DNA from: Rhodobacterales bacterium 34-62-10
GTDB taxonomy: Bacteria; Pseudomonadota; Alphaproteobacteria; Rhodobacterales; Rhodobacteraceae
Length of the DNA stretch: 16,719 bases
Direction of reading: 5' to 3'
Assembly (NCBI GenBank): GCA_002282555.1
Contig: NCJR01000010.1
Coordinates: forward strand, 1-16,719
Made by a program: the position numbers and the translations under genes. Every line of letters starts with the position of its first letter. Positions within the stretch are counted from its first letter, which is position 1. Below the pieces are notes generated by a model. The model was given only the letters and a program-made list of their open reading frames with translations, did no database searches and was not told the origin of the DNA. Positions 1 to 6,202 of this stretch are shown in pieces.

Positions 1-620
1 TCGGCCATTTCGATCTCCCAGACCAGACCATGCGGCACATGCACGCCCCACCCACCGGCATCGATCATCGGCACCACATCCGAGCGCATGGAATTGCCCA
101 CCATCATCGACCGCGCAGCCCCGTCACCATGGCGCGCAAAGATCGCCTCATAGACAGGTTGCGTCTTGGCTGACACAATTTCCACCCCGTCAAACAGATC
201 GCCAAGCCCGGATTGCGCCAGCTTGCGCTCTTGATCCAGCAGATCGCCCTTGGTGATGAGCAAGACCCTGTGGCTGGCTGCGACCGCCTCGACCGCTTCA
301 CGGGCATGGGGCAAAAGCTCGATCGGGTGGCGCAGCATGTCTTGCCCGGCGACGATCAACTCGGCGATGACGCTGGCGGGCACGCGTTCCTCGGTCACTT
401 CGATCGCCGTTTCGATCATCGACAGGACGAATCCCTTGATGCCGAACCCATAATGGCCAAGGTTGCGCCGCTCTGCCTCAAGCAGCCGCGCCATCAGGTG
501 ATCAGGCGCGGCATGGTCGCGCAAAAGATCGGCAAAACGGTCTTGCGTCAGGCGGAAGAACCGCTCGTTCTGCCAAAGCGTATCATCCGCATCGAAGCCG
601 ATTGTGGTCAGATTCTGCAT
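1..620 (-). CDS. HAD-family hydrolase (phosphatase), 3' end cut by window edge
   Basis: The gene runs off the left edge, leaving 206 codons from ATG at 620 with no stop. The protein opens MQNLTTIGFDADDTLW, the HAD motif I DxDxT with nucleophile D10 and acid/base D12. Motif II is the Thr of LLITKGD (T123). Motif III is the Lys of SAKTQP (K152). Motif IV is GNSMRSD (D181). This is the full active-site set of a Mg2+-dependent, aspartyl-phosphate HAD phosphatase, with a helical cap between motifs I and II (subclass I). Only a short C-terminal tail should be missing. The substrate cannot be read from sequence; small phosphorylated metabolites are usual for the family. An in-frame GTG at 623 is an alternative start, but the ATG places motif I at the usual distance. 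It is transcribed divergently from clpS. Confidence 0.88.
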   Translation of the reverse strand, partial: MQNLTTIGFDADDTLWQNERFFRLTQDRFADLLRDHAAPDHLMARLLEAERRNLGHYGFGIKGFVLSMIETAIEVTEERVPASVIAELIVAGQDMLRHPIELLPHAREAVEAVAASHRVLLITKGDLLDQERKLAQSGLGDLFDGVEIVSAKTQPVYEAIFARHGDGAARSMMVGNSMRSDVVPMIDAGGWGVHVPHGLVWEIEMA

Positions 621-670
621 CACTTCAGCGCCGATCCCGGCACACCCTCTTTTCTAAATGGTCATCAAGG

Positions 671-679
671 TTATATAAA
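671..679. promoter_or_regulatory. AT-rich TATATAA box between HAD gene and clpS (weak promoter candidate)
   Basis: TTATATAAA stands out in an otherwise GC-rich 107-bp divergent gap and can be read as a -10 element on either strand. No convincing -35 hexamer sits at 16-18 bp on either side (the best plus-strand one is TTTCTA), so direction is undecided. Confidence 0.3.
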
Positions 680-727
680 CAGATCAGAGCAAAACCCAGC
701 AAGCATGCCAAACTGAAGTAGCGCCAG

Positions 728-1066
728 ATGAACAAGCGGCCCATCCACATGTCTGACAAGAAAGACGCCGACGGCGATGCCTCGGTCGTGGTGCAGACAC
801 GGCCCAAGACCAAGCGGCCGCCGCTGTACAAGGTGTTGTTGCTGAATGACGATTACACCCCGATGGAATTCGTGGTGCATGTGCTGGAGCGGTTCTTCGG
901 CATGTCCCACGCACAAGCCTTCGAGATCATGCTGACGGTGCATAAAAAGGGGCTGGCCGTGGTCGGCGTATTCAGCCACGAGATTGCAGAGACAAAGGTG
1001 ACACAGGTGATGGATTTCGCCAGGCGTCATCAGCACCCGCTGCAATGCACGATGGAAAAAGAATAA
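728..1066 (+). CDS. clpS: ATP-dependent Clp protease adaptor ClpS
   Basis: This small cytoplasmic adaptor binds proteins with N-terminal Leu, Phe, Tyr or Trp and delivers them to ClpAP (the bacterial N-end rule). At 112 residues it has the usual length. A disordered charged N-terminal tail (about residues 1-30), which in the family inserts into ClpA, is followed by the core from [21 protein letters not shown]40, D41 and D42 (the NDD motif) and H72 (in TVHKKG) match the N-degron alpha-amino contacts, and M46 matches the hydrophobic-pocket gatekeeper. The C-terminal [12 protein letters not shown] is typical of alphaproteobacterial ClpS. The start is uncertain: ATG at 728 or at 749 (MSDKKD), neither with a strong ribosome binding site. 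clpA is not in the window. The methyltransferase gene follows after 4 nt, so the two are probably cotranscribed. Confidence 0.96.
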   Translation: MNKRPIHMSDKKDADGDASVVVQTRPKTKRPPLYKVLLLNDDYTPMEFVVHVLERFFGMSHAQAFEIMLTVHKKGLAVVGVFSHEIAETKVTQVMDFARRHQHPLQCTMEKE

Positions 1067-1070
1067 TCCC

Positions 1071-2078
1071 ATGTTGAACGAACGCCTGTCGCTGGCCCTG
1101 TCGGGTGGCGACCTGATCTTGCCGGGCAACGGCCGCATTGCCGTATTTGCGCTTCGGGCGGGGACAGATCTGTCGATGCTGCCGCAGGACCGCGTCCAGA
1201 TCATCACCGCGTTCAAACCGGATCACGATGCCTTTGGCGCGGCAGGGTATGACTGCGCGCTTGTAGCCGAGGGGACCTATGCCGCCGCAGTGGTCTGCCT
1301 GCCCCGCGCCAAGGCGCAGGGCCGCGCGCTGCTGGCACAGGCCTGTGTTGCGGTCGGGCAGGGCGGGTTGATCATCGTTGACGGGCAGAAAACCGATGGT
1401 GTCGAATCCATGCTGCGTGATCTGCGGGGGCAGGGGGTGCACCCGTCGGTGCTGTCCAAGGCGCATGGCAAGATTGTGTGGTTCGCCGCCCAGCCGATGC
1501 CGTCCGATTGGCAAGCGCGCGGTCCCCAGCCTGTGGAAGGTGGTTTTGTCACCGCCGAGGGTGTCTTTTCTGCTGATGGAATCGACCCTGCCTCGCGCCT
1601 GCTGGCCGATAGCCTACCGGACAAACTGGGCGCGACCCTTGTGGATCTGGGCGCTGGCTGGGGCTATCTGGCCGCGCGGATCCTTGCGCGCGACAGCGTG
1701 CGCAGCCTTGATCTGGTCGAGGCGGATCATGCCGCGCTGGATTGTGCGCGGCTGAACGTGACGGATCCGCGCGCGCGGTTTCATTGGGCCGATGCCACGA
1801 TATGGCGACCTGCAAGCCCGGTGGACGGAGTGGTCATGAACCCGCCCTTCCACAGTGGCCGCGCCGCAGAACCGGATCTGGGGCGCGCCTTCATCGCCGC
1901 TGCCGCAGCCATGTTGACGGGGCAGGGGCGCCTCTGGATGGTGGCGAACCGGCACCTGCCCTATGAGGCCACACTGACGCAACACTTTGCCGAAGTGACA
2001 GAACTGACCGGCAACAACCGGTTCAAGATCCTGCTGGCCGCGCGCCCATTGACATCGAAATCTCGCTCGCGGCGCTGA
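1071..2078 (+). CDS. RsmC/RlmG-type class I SAM-dependent methyltransferase (probable 16S rRNA guanine-N2)
   Basis: A 335-residue protein with the two-domain layout of RsmC: a degenerate N-terminal methyltransferase-like half and a catalytic C-terminal half. The SAM-binding motif I is VDLGAGWGYLAARIL at about residues 190-204. The following acidic loop (LDLVEADHAAL) should hold the ribose hydroxyls. The N257-P258-P259-F260 motif in VVMNPPFHSGR is the signature of amino-group methylation of guanine N2, adenine N6 or glutamine. Family knowledge points to m2G formation in 16S rRNA (G1207 in E. coli) on the 30S subunit, but the exact target cannot be assigned here. Length matches E. coli RsmC (about 340). 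It starts 4 nt after clpS with only a weak purine stretch upstream, which fits translational coupling. Confidence 0.85.
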   Translation: MLNERLSLALSGGDLILPGNGRIAVFALRAGTDLSMLPQDRVQIITAFKPDHDAFGAAGYDCALVAEGTYAAAVVCLPRAKAQGRALLAQACVAVGQGGLIIVDGQKTDGVESMLRDLRGQGVHPSVLSKAHGKIVWFAAQPMPSDWQARGPQPVEGGFVTAEGVFSADGIDPASRLLADSLPDKLGATLVDLGAGWGYLAARILARDSVRSLDLVEADHAALDCARLNVTDPRARFHWADATIWRPASPVDGVVMNPPFHSGRAAEPDLGRAFIAAAAAMLTGQGRLWMVANRHLPYEATLTQHFAEVTELTGNNRFKILLAARPLTSKSRSRR

Positions 2079-2114
2079 AATCGGCTAGCTTCCCCGGAAC
2101 AACGGAGATTACCC

Positions 2115-2918
2115 ATGTCCTTTTCCATCACCGGCAAGACCGCCATTGTCACCGGAGGCGCCTATGGCATCGGCCATGCCATCGGGCGGCATTTTCTGGA
2201 CAAGGGCGCGAATGTCGTCTTTGCCGATCTGGACGAAGATCGTCTGCGCAAGGAGTTCGGGCCCAACGAGGATGGCAAGAGTCACCGTTATTTCGCTGGC
2301 GACCTGCGCGAGCGGTTGACGATTGCCAATCTTTTGTCGGCTACGATCGACGCGTTTGACCGCGTCGATATCCTGATCAACGGCGCAAGACAGATCGTCA
2401 CGACAGACGCGTTGGACCCTGAAGACAGCTCTGTCGACACGCTGATCGAGCAAAACCTGCTCACCTCGTTGCGATTGTCACAGATGGTGGCGCGACGTAT
2501 GATCAAACAGTCCGAGGATATGGAAGAGGAGGAGCCTGCGGGCACCATCGTCAACATCTCCTGCCTTGCGGCACAGCGCACCCATCCGGATCTGATGGGG
2601 TATTCCATTTCGACAGCCGCGCTGGATCAGATGACGCGCTCACTGGCCTTGGCTTTGGCACCGCATCGTATCCGCGTGAACGCGGTCGCATTCGGGTCGG
2701 TAATGTCGGCCAGTTTGAAAGCGGCGATCAAGGAGAATCCGGATTACCGCGATCAGATCATCGCGCGCACCCCGCTGGGCCGCATCGCGCCGCCCTCGGA
2801 ACTGGCGGAAGCCGTGCAATATCTGGCCTCCGACTGCTCCAGCTTCATGACAGGCCAGATCATGACCGTCGATGGCGGGCGCGGTTTGCTGGACCCGGTG
2901 ATCGCACCGGCGCATTGA
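2115..2918 (+). CDS. Short-chain dehydrogenase/reductase homologue with degenerate active site
   Basis: A 267-residue protein of normal classical-SDR length. The Rossmann loop is intact (TGGAYGIGHAIG, residues 13-24), and D38 at the end of beta-2 predicts NAD(H) over NADP(H). The C-terminal dimer/substrate segment (SSFMTGQIMTVDGGRG) is canonical. The catalytic tetrad is not. N114 (EQNLLTSL) and Y163 remain, but the YxxxK lysine is Thr167 (Y-S-I-S-T) and the Ser thirteen residues before Tyr is Cys150. The usual NNAG motif reads NGAR (89-92). The protein may therefore bind NAD without classical dehydrogenase chemistry, or use a variant mechanism. GGAGA lies 6 nt upstream of the ATG. It sits between the methyltransferase gene and hemF, but no tetrapyrrole role can be inferred from its residues. 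Confidence 0.85.
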   Translation: MSFSITGKTAIVTGGAYGIGHAIGRHFLDKGANVVFADLDEDRLRKEFGPNEDGKSHRYFAGDLRERLTIANLLSATIDAFDRVDILINGARQIVTTDALDPEDSSVDTLIEQNLLTSLRLSQMVARRMIKQSEDMEEEEPAGTIVNISCLAAQRTHPDLMGYSISTAALDQMTRSLALALAPHRIRVNAVAFGSVMSASLKAAIKENPDYRDQIIARTPLGRIAPPSELAEAVQYLASDCSSFMTGQIMTVDGGRGLLDPVIAPAH

Positions 2919-2932
2919 TCCGGCGCATTGAT
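2907..2932 (+). repeat. 13-bp perfect tandem duplication across the SDR stop codon
   Basis: CCGGCGCATTGAT occurs twice back to back (2907-2919 and 2920-2932), followed by CCGGC, the start of a third unit. The first copy carries the last codons and TGA of the SDR gene. Because 13 is not a multiple of 3, the second copy lies downstream of the stop and does not extend the protein. It looks like a recent slippage duplication. Confidence 0.9.
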
Positions 2933-2944
2933 CCGGCTGAACAG

Positions 2945-3003
2945 AAGGGGGCGCTGCCCCCGTCCTGCGGACTCCCCCGGGATATTGCAGGCAAGAAGAA
3001 GCA
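2945..3003 (+). repeat. Rhodobacteraceae-type intergenic repeat, copy A, with GC hairpin
   Basis: This element downstream of the SDR gene has two parts. The first is a perfect 6-bp hairpin, GGGGGC-GCT-GCCCCC (2947-2961), with no T-tract. The second is CCCGGGATATTGCAGGCAAG (2976-2995) running into AAGAAGC. The core GGGATATT-N4-GCAAGAAGAA recurs inverted downstream of hemC (6161-6197). From memory, closely similar post-gene elements are widely dispersed in Rhodobacteraceae genomes. It may act as a transcript 3' end or a processing/stability element. Confidence 0.6.
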
Positions 3004-3088
3004 GGAATCCGGGCAAAGCGCGTCTGGCGCTGCGCTTTTCGGACTGCTAGGTTTTCGCACAAAGCAATCATCGACACAGGACGCCTTG

Positions 3089-3997
3089 ATGACCCAGACC
3101 ACAGACCTCGCCCCGGCCATGCAGACCGAGAAAGAGACCGCCGCCGCTTGGTTCCGCCAATTGCGCGACGATATTGTGGCCGCGTTCGAGGCGCTGGAGG
3201 ATACCCAGACCGACGGTCCCACAGCCGGCCTGCCAACTGGTCGGTTCGAGGTGACGCAGACCAAGCGATCGTCCGAGGATGGATCGGATGCGGGCGGCGG
3301 GCTGATGAGCGTGATGCGCGGCGGTCGTGTGTTCGAGAAGGTGGGCGTCAATATCTCAACCGTCTATGGCACGCTGGGCGCGCGGGCGCAAAAGGCGATG
3401 GCGGCGCGTGGTGTGCCGGGGATGGCGGATGATCCACGGTTCTGGGCCTCAGGCATCAGCCTTGTGGCGCATATGCAAAACCCGCATTGCCCGGCGGTGC
3501 ACATGAACACCCGGATGTTCTGGACCCCCGGCGCATGGTGGTTCGGCGGCGGGTCCGACCTCAATCCCTGCATCGAATATGCCGAGGACACGACCCATTT
3601 CCACGCGGTGCAGAAGGCCCATCTTGATCCGCATGGCAAGGGGCATTACCCGCGCCTCAAGGCATGGGCGGATGAGTATTTCTTCGTGCCGCATCGTGGC
3701 CGCGCGCGCGGCGTGGGTGGCATTTTTCTGGACGATCACAACACCGGCGACTGGGCGCAGGATTTCACCCTGATTCAGGACATCGGACGCGCCTTCTTGC
3801 CCGCCTATCTGCCGCTGGTCGAACAGCGCCGCGTGCAGCCCTGGACCGAGGCGGACAAGGATGTGCAACTGGTGCATCGCGGGCTTTATGCGGAATACAA
3901 CCTTGTTTATGACCGTGGCACCAAGTTCGGGCTGGAGACAGGCCATGACGCCAATGCCGTGCTGATGAGCCTTCCACCGCTGGCCAAGTGGGTCTGA
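3089..3997 (+). CDS. hemF: Oxygen-dependent coproporphyrinogen-III oxidase
   Basis: HemF uses O2 to decarboxylate two propionates of coproporphyrinogen III, giving protoporphyrinogen IX, the aerobic alternative to radical-SAM HemN. The 302-residue product has the family's usual length. Recognisable blocks are GGGLMSVMRGGRVFEKVGVN near the N-terminus, NPHCPAVHMNTRMF, WWFGGGSDLNPCIEY (W151-F152-G153...D157), PHRGRARGVGGIFLDD and LVYDRGTKFGLETG at the C-terminus. The reading frame is open back to 2915, but that extension covers the intergenic repeat and lacks family similarity. ATG at 3089 has AGGA 7 nt upstream and gives a normal N-terminus; an internal ATG at 3119 is less likely. It converges with hemE over a shared terminator. 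No TGT-N12-ACA motif is visible upstream, unlike hemE/hemC. Confidence 0.96.
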   Translation: MTQTTDLAPAMQTEKETAAAWFRQLRDDIVAAFEALEDTQTDGPTAGLPTGRFEVTQTKRSSEDGSDAGGGLMSVMRGGRVFEKVGVNISTVYGTLGARAQKAMAARGVPGMADDPRFWASGISLVAHMQNPHCPAVHMNTRMFWTPGAWWFGGGSDLNPCIEYAEDTTHFHAVQKAHLDPHGKGHYPRLKAWADEYFFVPHRGRARGVGGIFLDDHNTGDWAQDFTLIQDIGRAFLPAYLPLVEQRRVQPWTEADKDVQLVHRGLYAEYNLVYDRGTKFGLETGHDANAVLMSLPPLAKWV

Positions 3998-4038
3998 GGC
4001 GACCAGGATCGCTGGCTCACATCACGCGTGCAAGATTG

Positions 4039-4069
4039 CAAAAAGGGGACCGTCGCGGCCCCCTTTTTT
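4039..4069. terminator. Bidirectional rho-independent terminator between hemF and hemE
   Basis: An A-rich/GGGG left arm (AAAAAGGGG), an inner CCG-TCG-CGG stem with one bulged A, and a CCCC/TTTTTT right arm form a strong hairpin. It has a T-tract on the plus strand and, read from the other side, a T-tract on the minus strand as well. It lies 42 nt after the hemF stop and 11 nt after the hemE stop, so it can end both convergent transcripts. Confidence 0.88.
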
Positions 4070-4079
4070 CGTTTGCGCC

Positions 4080-5111
4080 TCAGGCCCCGCGCACGGTGTC
4101 GATCATCAATTGCACATTTGCCGGGTCTGCATCCGGCGTGATCCCATGACCGAGGTTGAAGATATGCGGCCCGTTTTTCAACGCCTGCACGATGCGCCGC
4201 GTCTCGTCGATCAGTGCCTGCCCGCCTGTCACCATATGCGACGACTTGAGGTTGCCCTGCACACAGCTGTCGGGCTGCACATGCTGCGCCACCCATTCGG
4301 CGGTCACGGAATCGTCCACCGCCACGCAATCCGCGCCGGTGGCGCGGGCAAAGCCGATGTATTTGTCGCCCGCTTCGCGCGGGAAGGCGATGATCGGGAT
4401 GCCGGGGTGACGCGCCTTCAGCGCCGCGATGATCTCTTTCGCGGGTTCCAGCGCATAGGCGTCGAAATCGGCCCCTTTCAGGGATCCGGCCCAACTGTCG
4501 AACAGCTTGACCACTTCGGCCCCGGCCTCGATCTGGGCGGACAGATATTCGATGGTCGCCGCCGTGATCCGCGCCAGAAGCGCCTCGAACACCGCGCGGT
4601 TCTCGGCTTTCAACGCGTGGGCGGGGCCCTGGTCCTTGGTCCCCTGTCCCGCGATCATATAGGTGGCGACGGTCCACGGCGCGCCGGCAAAGCCGATCAG
4701 CGTCGTCTCGCGCGGCAGTTCCCGGCTGAGGATTCGCACCGTCTCATAGACCGGGTTCAGCGTCTCATGGATGGCGTCCACGGGTTTGAGCGCGTCCACA
4801 CCGGCCTGCGTGGTGATCGTGGACAGGCGCGGGCCTTCGCCGGTGACGAACCACAGATCAGCCCCCAGCGCCTGCGGGATCAGCAGGATGTCCGCAAACA
4901 GGATCGCCGCATCGAACCCATAGCGGCGGATCGGTTGCAAGGTCACTTCGGCCGCCAACTCGCTGTTGTAGCAAAGCGACAGGAAATCCCCGGCCTTTTC
5001 CCGCGTGGCACGGTATTCGGGCAGATAACGCCCCGCCTGTCGCATCATCCAGATCGGTGGCGTCGGCAGCGTTTCCCCGGCGAGCGCGCGCAAAATCGTT
5101 TTATCGGTCAT
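4080..5111 (-). CDS. hemE: Uroporphyrinogen decarboxylase
   Basis: HemE removes the four acetate carboxyls of uroporphyrinogen III to give coproporphyrinogen III in the cytoplasm. It is the first step committed to heme and chlorophyll rather than siroheme/cobalamin. At 343 residues it is full length. Signature 1, [17 protein letters not shown], contains the substrate-binding arginines R24 and R28. [12 protein letters not shown] carries the key aspartate D74. Signature 2 is [16 protein letters not shown]. The C-terminal [11 protein letters not shown] carries the conserved His. The start is set by AAGGGA 6 nt before the ATG. It is divergent from hemC, and one TGT-N12-ACA motif ends 4 nt upstream of its start codon, so a PpsR/CrtJ-type repressor could block it directly. 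Confidence 0.97.
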   Translation of the reverse strand: MTDKTILRALAGETLPTPPIWMMRQAGRYLPEYRATREKAGDFLSLCYNSELAAEVTLQPIRRYGFDAAILFADILLIPQALGADLWFVTGEGPRLSTITTQAGVDALKPVDAIHETLNPVYETVRILSRELPRETTLIGFAGAPWTVATYMIAGQGTKDQGPAHALKAENRAVFEALLARITAATIEYLSAQIEAGAEVVKLFDSWAGSLKGADFDAYALEPAKEIIAALKARHPGIPIIAFPREAGDKYIGFARATGADCVAVDDSVTAEWVAQHVQPDSCVQGNLKSSHMVTGGQALIDETRRIVQALKNGPHIFNLGHGITPDADPANVQLMIDTVRGA

Positions 5112-5114
5112 ATC

Positions 5115-5132
5115 TGTTCCCTTCGGTTGACA
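5115..5132. promoter_or_regulatory. PpsR/CrtJ-type site 1 (TGT-N12-ACA) in the hemE-hemC control region
   Basis: TGTTCCCTTCGGTTGACA is an exact match to the TGT-N12-ACA consensus bound by the aerobic photosystem repressor PpsR/CrtJ. It lies just upstream of the hemE start codon, and its right end is a perfect TTGACA -35-like hexamer on the plus strand. Assignment to PpsR is inferred from motif and gene context only. Confidence 0.6.
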
Positions 5133-5157
5133 GTTTCGTCCCCTCTGGGCGGCAAGA

Positions 5158-5180
5158 TGTCAAGCATCTGGTGCTTGTCA
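5158..5180. promoter_or_regulatory. Inverted repeat CAAGCA-TCTGG-TGCTTG between hemE and hemC
   Basis: Perfect 6-bp arms (5161-5166 and 5172-5177) extend to 9-bp arms with one mismatch (TGTCAAGCA / TGCTTGTCA). The left end is TTGACA on the minus strand, a possible hemE -35. The right end begins PpsR-type site 2. It could be a separate operator or a by-product of overlapping promoter elements. Confidence 0.4.
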
Positions 5181-5193
5181 GGTCAGCTTTACA
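5176..5193. promoter_or_regulatory. PpsR/CrtJ-type site 2 (TGT-N12-ACA) upstream of hemC
   Basis: TGTCAGGTCAGCTTTACA is the second exact TGT-N12-ACA match and the best of the three, since the flanks TGTCA...TTTACA also resemble the usual extended consensus. It ends 17 nt before the preferred hemC ATG, where it would overlap promoter elements. Confidence 0.65.
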
Positions 5194-5204
5194 TGACTAA
5201 CAAC

Positions 5205-5222
5205 TGTCGCATGACACTGACA
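5205..5222. promoter_or_regulatory. PpsR/CrtJ-type site 3 (TGT-N12-ACA) over the hemC start codon
   Basis: TGTCGCATGACACTGACA is the third exact match and spans the hemC ATG at 5211. It is separated from site 2 by 11 bp (29 bp centre to centre). Paired sites bound cooperatively are typical of PpsR/CrtJ targets, although the spacing here is not the 8-bp gap I recall from bch promoters. Confidence 0.55.
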
Positions 5223-6155
5223 CGCCCCACCCCCGCCTCACCGCTGAAGATCGGCACCCGTGGTTCGCCCTTGGCTCTGGCTCAGGCGCATGAGACGCGC
5301 GCGCGTCTGATGGCCGCCTTCGATCTGCCCGAAGCAGCCTTCGCCATCGTGGTGATCAAGGTCACGGGCGACGCGATACAGGACCGCCCGCTGAAAGAGA
5401 TCGGCGGCAAGGGCCTGTTCACCCGCGAGATCGAAGAGGCGCTGCTGGATGGCACCATCGACATCGCGGTGCATTCGATGAAGGACATGCCGGTCCTGCA
5501 ACCGGGCGGGCTGCTGTTGGACACTTATCTGCCGCGCGAGGATGTGCGCGATGCTTTCGTCGCGCAGGACGTGGCCGCACTCAAGGACCTGCCCGCGGGC
5601 GCGCGGGTCGGCTCATCCTCTCTCCGCCGCCGGGCACAGCTTCTGAATGCTTTCCCGCATCTGGAGGTGGTGGAGTTCCGTGGCAACGTGCAGACCCGGC
5701 TCAAGAAACTGGCGGATGGTGTGGCCTCGGCCACCTTTCTGGCACAGGCCGGTCTGAACCGTCTTGGCATGGCGCATGTGGCGCGCGGGGCCATCTCGCC
5801 TGATGATATGCTGCCCGCCGTGGCGCAGGGCGCCATCGGGATCGAACGCCGCGCCAGTGACACCAATACCGCCGCCATGCTGGAGGCCATTCATCACACC
5901 GAAACCGGCCAGCGCCTTGCCGCCGAACGCGCCTTCCTTGCCACGCTGGACGGGTCCTGCGAAACGCCCATCGCCGGTCTTGCGGAATTGAGCGGCACCA
6001 CCCTGCGACTGCGCGGCGAGGTGTTGCGCCCTGACGGGTCCGAAAAGATCGCCGACGACCGCAGCGCGCCCATCGCGGACGCGCCCGAAATGGCCCGCGA
6101 CATGGCGCAAACCCTTCTGAAACAGGCAGGACCCGGTTTCTTCGACTGGCGCTGA
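5211..6155 (+). CDS. hemC: Hydroxymethylbilane synthase (porphobilinogen deaminase)
   Basis: HemC polymerises four porphobilinogen units into hydroxymethylbilane in the cytoplasm, two steps before HemE. The 314-residue product begins with LKIGTRGSPLALAQA, typical of the family. Catalytic Asp92 lies in HSMKDMP, VGSSSLRRRAQL supplies the arginines that hold substrate carboxylates, and C250 (LDGSCETPIAG) is the thioether anchor for the dipyrromethane cofactor. The frame is open far upstream, but that part is antisense to hemE. ATG at 5211 (MTLTRPTP) is preferred; ATG at 5193 would add six residues. The leader is very short whichever start is used. hemD is not adjacent. Divergence from hemE and three TGT-N12-ACA motifs suggest shared oxygen/light control. 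Confidence 0.96.
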   Translation: MTLTRPTPASPLKIGTRGSPLALAQAHETRARLMAAFDLPEAAFAIVVIKVTGDAIQDRPLKEIGGKGLFTREIEEALLDGTIDIAVHSMKDMPVLQPGGLLLDTYLPREDVRDAFVAQDVAALKDLPAGARVGSSSLRRRAQLLNAFPHLEVVEFRGNVQTRLKKLADGVASATFLAQAGLNRLGMAHVARGAISPDDMLPAVAQGAIGIERRASDTNTAAMLEAIHHTETGQRLAAERAFLATLDGSCETPIAGLAELSGTTLRLRGEVLRPDGSEKIADDRSAPIADAPEMARDMAQTLLKQAGPGFFDWR

Positions 6156-6160
6156 ACCGG

Positions 6161-6197
6161 CGTTTCTTCTTGCGGGAAATATCCCCGCCGGAGGCGC
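6161..6197 (-). repeat. Rhodobacteraceae-type intergenic repeat, copy B
   Basis: On the minus strand this reads GCCTCCGGCGGGGATATTTC followed by CCGCAAGAAGAAA, sharing GGGATATT-N4-GCAAGAAGAA with copy A at 2978-3000. It fills the 47-bp gap between the convergent hemC and FAD oxidoreductase genes. GCGGG-N7-CCCGC can fold into a short hairpin, so it may serve as transcript end for one or both genes. Confidence 0.6.
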
Positions 6198-6202
6198 ATC
6201 TG

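Noticed and set aside
2915..3088. Upstream extension of hemF from ATG 2915
   Set aside because: It overlaps the SDR stop, the tandem duplication and the intergenic repeat; the normal HemF length is obtained from ATG 3089 with AGGA upstream.
4110..5192. Upstream extension of the hemC frame
   Set aside because: The extra 360 residues are antisense to hemE and unlike any HemC N-terminus; the canonical LKIGTRGSPLALA start region sits right after ATG 5211.
5175..5203. TTGTCA-17-TAACAA as a hemC promoter
   Set aside because: Spacing is good, but transcription would begin at the hemC start codon, requiring a leaderless message, and the -10 matches at only 3 of 6 positions. It remains possible but too weak to list as a feature.
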